This document shows positions 46,752 to 55,013 of a stretch of 64,000 nucleotides of DNA, in pieces (position 1 is the stretch's first letter; every line of letters begins with the position of its first letter). The notes under the pieces are model-generated. The model was not told where the DNA came from and searched no databases. It was given only the letters and a program-made list of their open reading frames with translations. The stretch covers positions 4,881,781 to 4,945,780 of the forward strand of contig NZ_CP132359.1 in NCBI RefSeq assembly GCF_030758975.1, in the 5' to 3' direction. A program made the position numbers and the translations under genes. Origin of the DNA: Bosea beijingensis. Its GTDB lineage: Bacteria > Pseudomonadota > Alphaproteobacteria > Rhizobiales > Beijerinckiaceae.

Positions 46752-48202
46752 GGTTTGGCTCCGGGCGCCATGAAATGGTCGGCCGCGCGCACGGTCTCCC
46801 CGGCGAAAAGGTCCGAGGCGGTGATGGTGATGGACTGCGACGCCTCGAGCGGCACGCCGGCCGGCACGGTGATGAGCACGCGCACTTCGCGCGAGGAATC
46901 GGGATCGACGGTCACGACCGGCCTGACATCGGCCGTAGGTGCAACACCGACCACCTCGATGCGGATACCGGGCAGGCCATCGACAGTCAGCGCGAAGGGG
47001 CGGATTTCCGGGCGCTTGTTGAGCAGGCGGACCGCATAGGCGTTGCGGATCGAGCCGTCGCTCAACGTCACGAAGAGCGGGGCACGCTCGTGCAGCACGG
47101 AGATACCGGCGGTGCGGCGCGTCGCGAGCTGCCAGAGCATGGCCCCGCCCACCACGACGATCAGCGCCGCATAGATCGCCGTTCGCGCCCGAAACGGGCG
47201 GTAGATGGCGGGTTGGCCGGCCATGCGGCGCTTGACGTTGGTTTCGGTGTCATAGGCGATCAGCCGCTTGGGGCGGTCGACCTTGGCCATGACGGTGTCG
47301 CAGGCATCGATGCAGAGCCCGCACTGGATGCAGTCGAGCTGGGCGCCGTCGCGAATGTCGATGCCGACCGGGCAGACCGCGACGCATTGATGGCAGTCGA
47401 TGCAATCGCCGGCCGGCGCGCCCTGCGCCTTCAGCTTCAAGCCCTGCTTGACCGAGACGCGCGGCTCGCCGCGATCATAGCGATAGGTGACGTTGAGCGC
47501 CTCATCGTCGGTCAGCGCCGCCTGGATGCGTGGCCAGGGGCACATGAACTTGCAGACCTGCTCGCGCATGATGCCGGCGAGCGTATAGGTCGTGAAGGTC
47601 AGGATCGCGATCCAGACATAGGCCGAGAGCGGCGCGGCGAAGGTCGCGAGCTCCCGCACCAGCGTCGGCGCATCGGAGAAATAGAGAACCCAGGCACCAC
47701 CGGTCCACCAGGCGATGACGATCCAGACCGCGTGCTTGGTCACCTTGCGCCAGAGCTTGCCGAAGCTCCAGGGCGCGTCATCCAGGCGCATGCGCTCGCG
47801 CCGGTCGCCCTCGAAGACGCGTTCGACGGCGAGGAACAGATCGGTCCAGACCGTCTGCGGGCAGAGATAGCCGCACCAGACCCGGCCCGCGAGCGCGTTC
47901 ATCAGGAAGAGCGCGAAGGAGGCCAGAATCAGCAGGCCGGTGAAATAGTAGACCTCCTGCGGCCAGATCTCGATGAAGAAGAAGTAGAAGCGGCCATTGG
48001 CGATATCGGCCAGCACCGCCTGATCGGGCAGATACGGGCCGCGGTCCCAGCGGAGGAACGGCAGCAGGTAGTAGATGCCGAGGCACAGGAACAGGATCGC
48101 CCATTTCGCGCGCCGGTACGGGCCGGACACGCTCTGCGGATAGACCTTCGCCGACGCCGCGAAGAGCGGGGTGTCGTCAGGGTCGGCCCCGGCCGTGCTC
48201 AC
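46748..48202 (-). CDS. ccoG: cbb3 oxidase accessory ferredoxin CcoG/FixG
   Basis: 484 aa membrane-bound iron-sulfur protein. About five membrane helices precede two 4Fe-4S motifs in CIDCHQCVAVCPVGID and CIQCGLCIDACDTVM (around residues 265-310). A C-terminal periplasmic immunoglobulin-like domain follows. It acts in copper reduction for CcoI-dependent delivery. Start GTG 48202, directly behind ccoP. The overlap with ccoH shows coupled translation. Confidence 0.95.
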   Translation of the reverse strand: MSTAGADPDDTPLFAASAKVYPQSVSGPYRRAKWAILFLCLGIYYLLPFLRWDRGPYLPDQAVLADIANGRFYFFFIEIWPQEVYYFTGLLILASFALFLMNALAGRVWCGYLCPQTVWTDLFLAVERVFEGDRRERMRLDDAPWSFGKLWRKVTKHAVWIVIAWWTGGAWVLYFSDAPTLVRELATFAAPLSAYVWIAILTFTTYTLAGIMREQVCKFMCPWPRIQAALTDDEALNVTYRYDRGEPRVSVKQGLKLKAQGAPAGDCIDCHQCVAVCPVGIDIRDGAQLDCIQCGLCIDACDTVMAKVDRPKRLIAYDTETNVKRRMAGQPAIYRPFRARTAIYAALIVVVGGAMLWQLATRRTAGISVLHERAPLFVTLSDGSIRNAYAVRLLNKRPEIRPFALTVDGLPGIRIEVVGVAPTADVRPVVTVDPDSSREVRVLITVPAGVPLEASQSITITASDLFAGETVRAADHFMAPGAKP

Positions 48203-48203
48203 G

Positions 48204-49091
48204 CTACTGCCCTCCCCCCAGCGAGTGGACGTAGATGGTCAGTGCCTTCAGCGTGGCCTCGTCGAGGCGCCCGCCCCAGGCCGGCATCACGCCGTTGCGG
48301 CTGTTGGTGATGGTCTCGGTCAGCGACGCCATGTCCATGCCGTAGAGGCTGATCGCGTCGGTCAGATTCGGTGCGCCCATCTCCACGTTGCCCTTGCCGG
48401 TCTCGCCGTGGCAGGCGGCGCAGTTATCGGCGAAGAGCTTGCGGCCGAGCGCAAGATTGGCTTTGGGCTCCGTCGAAAGGCTGGCGAGCTCGCGGACATG
48501 GTTGGCGACGGCATTGATCTCGTCACGCTTGAGCATGCCGTCGCGGCCGAAAGCCGGCATCTGGCTCACCCGCGTCTCGTCATTGCCGGCGACGCGGATA
48601 CCGTGGCGCAGCGTCTGCATGATCGCCTCAAACGAGCCCCCCCAGAGCCAGTCGTCATCGTTCAGGTTGGGATAGCCCTTGGCGCCGGCGCCACCGACGC
48701 CGTGGCAGGCGGCGCAGTTGTCGCCGAAGGCGGCCTTGCCCTGCGCCATCGCGATCAGGAAGAGGGCCGGATCGGCCTTGATCTGCGCTGGCGTGGCATC
48801 CGCCATTCCGGCGGCCTGGGCCGCGCGCTGCGCCTTGAGCTGCGCCATGTCGGCGCTGATATCGGCGCGGCTGGCATAGCCGATCACGCCCCTGGTGGTG
48901 TCGGTCAAGAGCGGCCAGGCCGGGTAGACGACCCAGTAGCCGATCGACCAGACGATGGTGGCGTAGAAGATGCCGAGCCACCAGCGCGGCAGCGGCGTGT
49001 TGAGCTCGCGGATGCCGTCCCATTCATGGCCGGTGGTGGCGATGCCGGTATGCGGATCGACATGCGGGGCGTCGTGGCTCTTCTGGTCCAT
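48204..49091 (-). CDS. ccoP: cbb3 oxidase dihaem cytochrome c subunit CcoP
   Basis: 295 aa. One N-terminal membrane helix (TPLPRWWLGIFYATIVWSIGYWVV...) is followed by two cytochrome c domains, each with a CAACH haem motif (about residues 125 and 222). Methionine ligands occur in the SQMPAF and VMPAW segments. It takes electrons from soluble cytochromes c. Positioned between ccoQ and ccoG as usual. Confidence 0.96.
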   Translation of the reverse strand: MDQKSHDAPHVDPHTGIATTGHEWDGIRELNTPLPRWWLGIFYATIVWSIGYWVVYPAWPLLTDTTRGVIGYASRADISADMAQLKAQRAAQAAGMADATPAQIKADPALFLIAMAQGKAAFGDNCAACHGVGGAGAKGYPNLNDDDWLWGGSFEAIMQTLRHGIRVAGNDETRVSQMPAFGRDGMLKRDEINAVANHVRELASLSTEPKANLALGRKLFADNCAACHGETGKGNVEMGAPNLTDAISLYGMDMASLTETITNSRNGVMPAWGGRLDEATLKALTIYVHSLGGGQ

Positions 49092-49093
49092 GA

Positions 49094-49249
49094 TCAGTCC
49101 TCGCGCAGCGGATTGAGCGCGGCTTGATCGAAGCGGGCGCGGTTCTTCGGCCAGAAGGCGTAGACGCAGACGCCGAGGAAGACGGCGACGAAGTAGAGAA
49201 GGCCGGCGGACTGGGCGAAACCGGCAAGCCAGTGATAGGTCGTTTGCAT
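49094..49249 (-). CDS. ccoQ: cbb3 oxidase small subunit CcoQ
   Basis: 51 aa, read directly from the sequence (MQTTYHWLAGFAQSAG start, ending NPLREDstop). A single membrane helix is followed by a short charged tail, and the WPKNRARFDQAALNPL ending is typical of CcoQ. It stabilises the interaction of CcoP with the CcoNO core. It lies between ccoO and ccoP, 2 bp ahead of ccoP. Confidence 0.9.
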   Translation of the reverse strand: MQTTYHWLAGFAQSAGLLYFVAVFLGVCVYAFWPKNRARFDQAALNPLRED

Positions 49250-49260
49250 GGCAGCCTCGC

Positions 49261-50025
49261 TCAGCGGATGTTGGCCTTGTCGTCGTAGAGCTTGAAGTCG
49301 ACGAACGTGCCGAGCGCCTGGAGATAGGCGATCAGGGCGTCGGCTTCGGTGATGCGCTGCGGGTCGCCGTCGAAATCGCGCGATTGCGCCTTGGGGTAGC
49401 GCTTCTCCAGCTCGGACTGGCCGGGGTGGTCCGGCGTCGCCTGCGCCTTCAGGTCGCTTTCGACCTCGGCGATCATCGCGTCGGTGTAGGGCACGCCGCC
49501 GGCCCGGTTGGCGCGCAATTCATCGGCGATGTCGCCGTATTTCAGCTCGGTCTTCGCCAGGAAGGGATAGCCCGGCATGATCGATTGCGGCACGACCGCG
49601 CGCGGCTCGGCCAGATGCGCCCGCTGCCACTCGTCGGAATATTTGCCGCCGACGCGGGCGAGGTCCGGCCCGGTGCGCTTGGAGCCCCACTGGAAGGGCT
49701 TGTCGTACATGCTCTCGGCCGCGAGCGAGTAATGCCCGTAGCGCTCGACCTCGTCGCGCAGCGGCCGGATCATCTGGCTGTGGCAGTTATAGCAGCCCTC
49801 GCGGACATAGATCCCGCGGCCGGCGAGTTCGAGCGGCGTGTAGGGGCGCATGCCCTGCACGGTCTCGATCGTGTTCTTCAGGTAGAAAAGCGGCGCGATC
49901 TCGACGAGGCCGCCGATCGAGATCACCAGCAACGTACCGATGACCAGGACGATCGAGTTGGTCTCGAAGATCTTGTGCTTGGCCCAGAGCGACTTGCGCA
50001 CGGGCTTGTGTTCGATGCTCGTCAT
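49261..50025 (-). CDS. ccoO: cbb3 oxidase monohaem subunit CcoO
   Basis: 254 aa. One membrane helix (about residues 25-47) precedes a cytochrome c domain with haem motif [12 protein letters not shown] near residue 77 and the family element [26 protein letters not shown]. It relays electrons from CcoP to CcoN. Length normal. It follows ccoN by 13 bp. Confidence 0.96.
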   Translation of the reverse strand: MTSIEHKPVRKSLWAKHKIFETNSIVLVIGTLLVISIGGLVEIAPLFYLKNTIETVQGMRPYTPLELAGRGIYVREGCYNCHSQMIRPLRDEVERYGHYSLAAESMYDKPFQWGSKRTGPDLARVGGKYSDEWQRAHLAEPRAVVPQSIMPGYPFLAKTELKYGDIADELRANRAGGVPYTDAMIAEVESDLKAQATPDHPGQSELEKRYPKAQSRDFDGDPQRITEADALIAYLQALGTFVDFKLYDDKANIR

Positions 50026-50038
50026 TGCCCGGAACTCC

Positions 50039-51706
50039 TCAGACGGCCATGGCCAGCGGCGCCGGCGCCTCGTCCACGCGCGGCATCTCGGCCGCGCTCT
50101 CCGAGCGCACGGTCATCCAGAGGTTGAAGGCCATGATCAGTGCGCCGATCAGGAACAGGGCGCCGCCCAGTGCGCGGATCACATAGAAGGGGTGCATCGC
50201 CGCCACGGTCTCGATGAACGAGTACTCGAGGAAACCGAGGGAGGTGTAGGCGCGCCACATCAGGCCCTGGAGGATGCCGGAGACCCACATCGCGCAGATG
50301 TAGAAGACGATCCCGAGCGTCGAGATCCAGAAATGCCAGCTCACCAGCTTGAGCGAGTAGAGACCCTTGCGGTTCCAGAGCCAGGGCACGAGGCAGTAGA
50401 TCGCGCCGAAGGAGATATAGGCGACCCAGCCGAGCGCGCCGGCATGGACATGGCCGATGGTCCAGTCGGTGTAATGCGACAGGCCGTTCACCGCCTTGAT
50501 CGACATCAGCGGTCCCTCGAAGGTGGCCATGCCGTAGAAGGCGAGCGAGACCACCATCATCCGCAGCACGGGATCGGTGCGCAGCCGGTCCCAGGCGCCG
50601 GAGAGCGTCATGATGCCGTTGAGCATGCCGCCCCAGGAGGGCATCCACAGCATGATCGAGAATGTCATGCCCAGCGTCTGCGCCCAGTCGGGCAGAGCGG
50701 TGTAGTGGAGGTGGTGGGGGCCGGCCCAGATATAGATGAAGATCAGCGCCCAGAAATGGATGATCGAGAGCCGGTAGCTGTAGATCGGCCGCTCCGCGCG
50801 CTTGGGCACGAAGTAGTACATGATCGCGAGGAAGCCGGCGGTGAGGAAGAAGCCGACCGCGTTATGGCCGTACCACCACTGGAACATCGCATCCTGCACG
50901 CCCGACCAGAGACCGTAGGAGCGCGGCGACAACAGCGAGACCGGCACGGCAACGTTGTTGCCGATATGCAGGACCGCGATGGTCAGGATGAAGCCGAGAT
51001 AGAACCAGTTCGCCACATAGATATGCGGCTCCCGGCGCTTCATCACCGTGCCCAGGAAGACCAGCAGGTAGACGACCCAGACGATGGTCAGCCAGAGATC
51101 GGCATACCATTCCGGCTCGGCGTATTCCTTGGCCTGGGTGATCCCCAGCAGGTAGCCGGTGCCGGCGATGACGATGAAGAAATTGTAGCCGAGGACGACG
51201 AACCAGGGCGACAAGATGCCCGCGAGGCGCGCGCGGCAGGTGCGCTGCACGACGTAGAAGGACGTTCCGATCAGCACGTTGCCGCCGAAGGCGAAGATCA
51301 CCGCCGAGGTGTGCAGCGGCCGCATCCGGCCGAAATTGGTCCAGGGCAGGTCGAAGTTGAGATCCGGGAAGGCGAGCTGCAGCGCGATGATCAGCCCGAC
51401 CGCGAAACCAGCGATGCCCCAGATCATCGAGGCCACGGTCGCGAACTTGACCGGCCCCATATTGTAGTTGGGCTTGCCATCGATCTCCTGCGGCTCGACC
51501 GGGACGGTGCCGTCGAAGCAGCGATTGGCGATGAGGACGATGCTGACGACGGACGCCAGGACGCCGAGCATGGCGTGGAAGGCGTAACCGGAATTCTCGG
51601 TCAGCGCGGCGATGATGATCAAAGGCAGCACGCAGGCCGCCGCGATCAGCATTCCCATCATTTCGCCGACAGTCGCTTGCCTGACTGGGCTTGCCGTTGC
51701 CGTCAC
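50039..51706 (-). CDS. ccoN: cbb3 oxidase catalytic subunit CcoN
   Basis: 555 aa haem-copper oxidase subunit I with twelve membrane helices. Conserved haem and copper-B histidine regions are seen ([30 protein letters not shown], and [10 protein letters not shown]). It forms the high-affinity oxygen-reducing core used at low oxygen. Start GTG 51706. The FNR-type box 77 bp upstream suggests activation by FnrL under oxygen limitation. Confidence 0.97.
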   Translation of the reverse strand: MTATASPVRQATVGEMMGMLIAAACVLPLIIIAALTENSGYAFHAMLGVLASVVSIVLIANRCFDGTVPVEPQEIDGKPNYNMGPVKFATVASMIWGIAGFAVGLIIALQLAFPDLNFDLPWTNFGRMRPLHTSAVIFAFGGNVLIGTSFYVVQRTCRARLAGILSPWFVVLGYNFFIVIAGTGYLLGITQAKEYAEPEWYADLWLTIVWVVYLLVFLGTVMKRREPHIYVANWFYLGFILTIAVLHIGNNVAVPVSLLSPRSYGLWSGVQDAMFQWWYGHNAVGFFLTAGFLAIMYYFVPKRAERPIYSYRLSIIHFWALIFIYIWAGPHHLHYTALPDWAQTLGMTFSIMLWMPSWGGMLNGIMTLSGAWDRLRTDPVLRMMVVSLAFYGMATFEGPLMSIKAVNGLSHYTDWTIGHVHAGALGWVAYISFGAIYCLVPWLWNRKGLYSLKLVSWHFWISTLGIVFYICAMWVSGILQGLMWRAYTSLGFLEYSFIETVAAMHPFYVIRALGGALFLIGALIMAFNLWMTVRSESAAEMPRVDEAPAPLAMAV

Positions 51707-51782
51707 CTTCTGACCCCGCTTCGTCGCCAGCGCATGAGCGCGCCATTCGCGTGAGACTTAACGAGCGGGGGGCGGAGGGGCG

Positions 51783-51796
51783 TTGATTCAGGTCAA
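51783..51796 (-). promoter_or_regulatory. FNR/FixK-type box upstream of ccoN
   Basis: On the minus strand the 14 bases read TTGAC-CTGA-ATCAA, matching the FNR/FixK consensus TTGAT-N4-ATCAA with one change. It is 77 bp ahead of the ccoN start, a good position for class II activation. Confidence 0.75.
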
Positions 51797-51834
51797 GGGC
51801 GGCACCGCGTAGAGTGCGGCGCCGCAGCGCAGGC

Positions 51835-52554
51835 TCAGGCCGCGACGGCGCTCATGCGCTCGGCATTCATCACGCGCACGCCGCCCGGGACGATCAGGAT
51901 GGTCTTGTCCTTGGCCAGGCGGGTGAAGGTGCGGCTGACGGTCTCGATGGTGAGGCCGAGGAAATCGGCGATGTCCTGCCGCGTCATCGGCAGGGGCACC
52001 GTGACCGAGGGCTTGCCGAGCCTGGCCCAGCGCTGCTGCATGCCGAGCAGGAAGCAGATCAGCTTCTCCTCGGCGGTCCGCCGGCCGAGCAGCATCATCT
52101 GCTCATGGGCGAGCGTCAGCTCATGGGTGGCGAACTCGTGCAGCCGCTTGAGCAGATGCGGCTTGGCATCGACCAGGGCCGTATAGGCGCCGCGCGAGAA
52201 GGCGCAAGCCGCGACCTCGCCGATCGCGTCGGCCGAGAAGCCGTAGGCGTCGCGCATCGCGAGGCCAAGGAAATCGCCCGGCAGGGCGAAGCCGACGACC
52301 TGACGGCGACCGTCCGAGAGAAGCTTGTAGAGGCGCACGACGCCGGCCGTGACGTTGTAGACGGAATGCGCCTCGCGCCCCTGCGTGAACAACGTCTCGC
52401 CCGAGGCGAAATGCGTGGGATGCGCGAGGGATTCCAGCAGCGACAGCTCATCGTCCGAAAGAGACGCGCAGACGCTGACGAGACGCACCATGCAGCTTCG
52501 GCAATTGCCTTCACCACGGTGCGCGGCGCTACAGGCCGAAGGGTGACAGTTCAC
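51835..52554 (-). CDS. fnrL: FnrL-type oxygen-sensing CRP/FNR regulator
   Basis: 239 aa from GTG 52554. N-terminal cysteines C18-X2-C21-X7-C29 plus the internal Cys117 form the [4Fe-4S] ligand set of FNR/FnrL proteins, so this is an oxygen-sensing member and not FixK. A cAMP-type beta-roll domain is followed by the HTH around TRQDIADFLGLTIETVSRTF, with E and SR positions for TTGAT recognition. An FNR box lies 84 bp upstream of its own start. It should control the cbb3 genes next door. Confidence 0.93.
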   Translation of the reverse strand: MNCHPSACSAAHRGEGNCRSCMVRLVSVCASLSDDELSLLESLAHPTHFASGETLFTQGREAHSVYNVTAGVVRLYKLLSDGRRQVVGFALPGDFLGLAMRDAYGFSADAIGEVAACAFSRGAYTALVDAKPHLLKRLHEFATHELTLAHEQMMLLGRRTAEEKLICFLLGMQQRWARLGKPSVTVPLPMTRQDIADFLGLTIETVSRTFTRLAKDKTILIVPGGVRVMNAERMSAVAA

Positions 52555-52637
52555 GATCGCATCTTCCCGCTTGTCGGCTCGATCATAACCGAGGCGGACA
52601 GGGGCTCAAAGCACGCTTCCTGCCGCAGCCGGCGAAA

Positions 52638-52651
52638 TTGATCCAGATCAA
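52638..52651. promoter_or_regulatory. FNR/FixK-type box between fnrL and GNAT gene
   Basis: Perfect TTGAT-CCAG-ATCAA palindrome in the divergent region. It is 84 bp from the fnrL start and 57 bp before the GNAT-like gene start. It could give autoregulation of fnrL and control of the divergent gene. Confidence 0.8.
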
Positions 52652-52707
52652 TGCGACGACAGGCCCAGCGCAACCACCGTGCGGCCCTGAATTCGGGAGA
52701 GGCTACG

Positions 52708-53181
52708 GTGACGGGCGATGATATCTTCGAGGTCGCGCGCATCGCGCCGGCCGGCGCCGACACGGTCTTCAGCCTCGTCGCCATGCTGCATCCGGAGGTG
52801 ACGCCGGAGGGCTGGGCCGCCTTCGTGCGCGACAATTCGCATGATGGCGCGCGGCCCCGCGGCGTCTTCACGTTGCGCGACGCGCGAACCATGCCGCATG
52901 CCGTCTTCACCTTCCGCGTCGCGCAGACGATCGCGGGCGGCGCGGCGCTGGAAATCTCGGAACTGGCGATGCTCCGGCTGCCGGGCACGCATCTGGTCAA
53001 CGCGCTGCTGCGCTTCGCCAACCAGCTCGCGGTCGAGCTCGACCTGCCGCGGATCGCGATCTCGCTGGAGCGATCGGCGGCCTGGCCGCAGGACCATGAC
53101 GCGCTCCAGCGCTCGGGCTTCCAGGTCGACCGGATGATGGTTCTGGGCCGGGCGCAACTGGCGCCGACGACCCCCAATTGA
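52708..53181 (+). CDS. GNAT-like acetyltransferase, function unknown
   Basis: 157 aa from GTG 52708, which has GGAGAGG 5 bp upstream. An ATG at 52651 overlaps the FNR box and is less likely. The fold looks like a small GNAT enzyme: a central EISELAMLRLPGTHLVNALLRFANQLAVEL strand-helix stretch, then ALQRSGFQVDRMMVLGR at the end. The acetyl-CoA loop is not canonical (no QxxGxG), so activity is uncertain. Its place beside an FNR box suggests low-oxygen regulation. Confidence 0.62.
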   Translation: MTGDDIFEVARIAPAGADTVFSLVAMLHPEVTPEGWAAFVRDNSHDGARPRGVFTLRDARTMPHAVFTFRVAQTIAGGAALEISELAMLRLPGTHLVNALLRFANQLAVELDLPRIAISLERSAAWPQDHDALQRSGFQVDRMMVLGRAQLAPTTPN

Positions 53182-53209
53182 CCTACCTCAAACCGGCAGG
53201 CAGGCCGGA

Positions 53210-53929
53210 TCAGCGGCCGTTGGCCTTCCGCCATGCCGCGAAATCGACCTTGCTCTGCTCCTCCGTCGGCGGATAGAGGCCGAGGATCGAGCGGCCCTTC
53301 AGGACCTCCTCCGTGACGAAATCCTCGAACGCGGTCATCTCGACCGCTTCGACTGCGACTTCGTCGGCGAGATGGGCGGGGATGACGATGACGCCCTCGG
53401 CATCGCCGACCACGACATCGCCCGGGAAGACCGCGACGTCGCCGCAGCCGATCGGGACGTTGATGTCGATGGCCTGATGCAGGGTCAGGTTGGTCGGGGA
53501 AGACGGGCGGTTGTGATAGCTCGGGAAGGGCAATTCGGCGATCTCGTAGGAATCCCGGAAGCCGCCATCGGTGACGACGCCGGCGACGCCGCGCTTCATC
53601 AGGCGCGAGACGAGGATGCCCCCGGCCGAGGCCGCGCGCGGGTCCTTGCGGCTGTCGATCACCATCACGGCGCCGGGCGGGCAATCCTCGACCGCCTTGC
53701 GCTGGGGATGGGCACGATCCTGAAAGACCGAGAGCGAGTTCAGGTCCTCGCGCGCCGGGATGTAGCGGAGCGTGAAGGCCTCGCCGACCATGGTGCCGGC
53801 GCCAGGGTTGAGCGGGCGGACATCCTGGATGAACTGGTTGCGCAGGCCGCGTTTGAACAGGGCGGTGCAGAGCGTGGCGACGGAAACCCCGCGCAGCTTC
53901 TCGCGGGTTTCCGGCTTGAGACTGGGCAT
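53210..53929 (-). CDS. RraA-like lyase/aldolase family protein
   Basis: 239 aa from ATG 53929 with AGGTG upstream. It matches the RraA/4-hydroxy-4-methyl-2-oxoglutarate aldolase fold: SVATLCTALFKRG near the start, GGILVSRLMKRGVAGVVTDGGFRDS with the conserved Asp-Gly and Arg-Asp pair in the middle, and FPGDVVVGDAEGVIVIP near the end. This fold occurs in decarboxylases and aldolases of hydroxy-oxo acids. It lies at the end of the catabolic cluster, in the same direction as the DapA-like gene. Confidence 0.85.
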   Translation of the reverse strand: MPSLKPETREKLRGVSVATLCTALFKRGLRNQFIQDVRPLNPGAGTMVGEAFTLRYIPAREDLNSLSVFQDRAHPQRKAVEDCPPGAVMVIDSRKDPRAASAGGILVSRLMKRGVAGVVTDGGFRDSYEIAELPFPSYHNRPSSPTNLTLHQAIDINVPIGCGDVAVFPGDVVVGDAEGVIVIPAHLADEVAVEAVEMTAFEDFVTEEVLKGRSILGLYPPTEEQSKVDFAAWRKANGR

Positions 53930-54062
53930 GCGTTCACCTTCCGACGTCCGTGGCATCCCGCCGGGCGGCAGGCGGCGGCGAGGTTCCCGCGATCCGACCT
54001 GCTTTGTAAAGGCGGTGCGATCAGCAAAAAACGCAACCCGCCTCTGCCTGTCGGGATATCGC

Positions 54063-54980
54063 CTATTTGCCCCAGCGCAGCGCCAGCGGATCGAGCTCGC
54101 GGGCCAGCTCGATCAGGCCGTCGCGGGTCTTCGGATGCAGCGGCGTCAATGGATGGCGCACGGCCTCCGACTTGATGACACCGCCCTCCTTCATCACCGC
54201 CTTGGCCGAACGCAGGCCGCATTGGCGGTTCTCGTAATTGATAATCGGCAGGACGCGGGCATAGAGCGCCGCCGCTTGCTTGCGATCGCCAGCAGCGTGC
54301 GCGGCGAGGATCGGCTTGATCAGGTCCGGGATCATCGCCGAGGTCATCGTTCCGGTGGCCCCCGCATCGAGATCGGCCATCAGCGTGATCGCCTCCTCGC
54401 CGTCGAAGGGGCCGACCACGGCATCGCCGCCGGCCTCGATCAGCGCGCGCAGCTTGTTGGCCGTGCCGGGCACCTCGATCTTGAAATAGCGGACGAGCGG
54501 AACCTCCTTCGCCAGCCGGATCATGAAGGGCACGGTCATGGTCACGCCGGAGAGCGGCGCGTCCTGCAGGATGATCGGGATACCGCAGGCATCGGCGACC
54601 GCCTTGAAATGCTCGATCATGCCCTGCTCGTCGGCCTTGAGCAGCGCGCCGTGATAGGGCGGCATCATCATCAGCATCTTGGCGCCGGCGTCCGCTGCGG
54701 CCTTGGCGCGCTGGGCTGCGATGCGGGTCGCGAAATGCGAGGTGGTGACGATGACCGGCACGCGGCCGGCGACCTGCTCAAGCGAGAGCCGCATGACCTG
54801 CTCGCGCTCCTCGTCGGTGAGCAGGAACTGCTCCGAGAAATTGGCGAGGATGCAGATGCCGTCGACGCCCTGGTCGACCATCAGGTCCATGACGCGCTTG
54901 TTGCCCTCGACATCGAGATCGCCGTTCTCGTGGAAGATGGTCGGCGCGATCGGCAGGATGCCCTTGTAAGGCTCGGTCAT
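54063..54980 (-). CDS. DapA-family lyase with altered active site
   Basis: 305 aa TIM-barrel class I aldolase of the dihydrodipicolinate synthase/N-acetylneuraminate lyase family. The Schiff-base lysine is present in YFKIEVPG (about residue 168). The usual GTTGE motif reads ANFSE (about residues 47-51), so the Thr-Thr proton relay is missing, and the PYYN region reads PPYHG. It is therefore not a lysine-biosynthesis enzyme and probably cleaves or dehydrates a sugar-acid-like compound. A 33-bp gap separates it from tctA. Confidence 0.88.
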   Translation of the reverse strand: MTEPYKGILPIAPTIFHENGDLDVEGNKRVMDLMVDQGVDGICILANFSEQFLLTDEEREQVMRLSLEQVAGRVPVIVTTSHFATRIAAQRAKAAADAGAKMLMMMPPYHGALLKADEQGMIEHFKAVADACGIPIILQDAPLSGVTMTVPFMIRLAKEVPLVRYFKIEVPGTANKLRALIEAGGDAVVGPFDGEEAITLMADLDAGATGTMTSAMIPDLIKPILAAHAAGDRKQAAALYARVLPIINYENRQCGLRSAKAVMKEGGVIKSEAVRHPLTPLHPKTRDGLIELARELDPLALRWGK

Positions 54981-55013
54981 GGCGTCATCTCGTCGGTGGC
55001 GGACAGGAGGGGA

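Noticed and set aside
54063..54980. DapA of lysine biosynthesis
   Set aside because: The Thr-Thr pair is missing and the gene is in a catabolic cluster.
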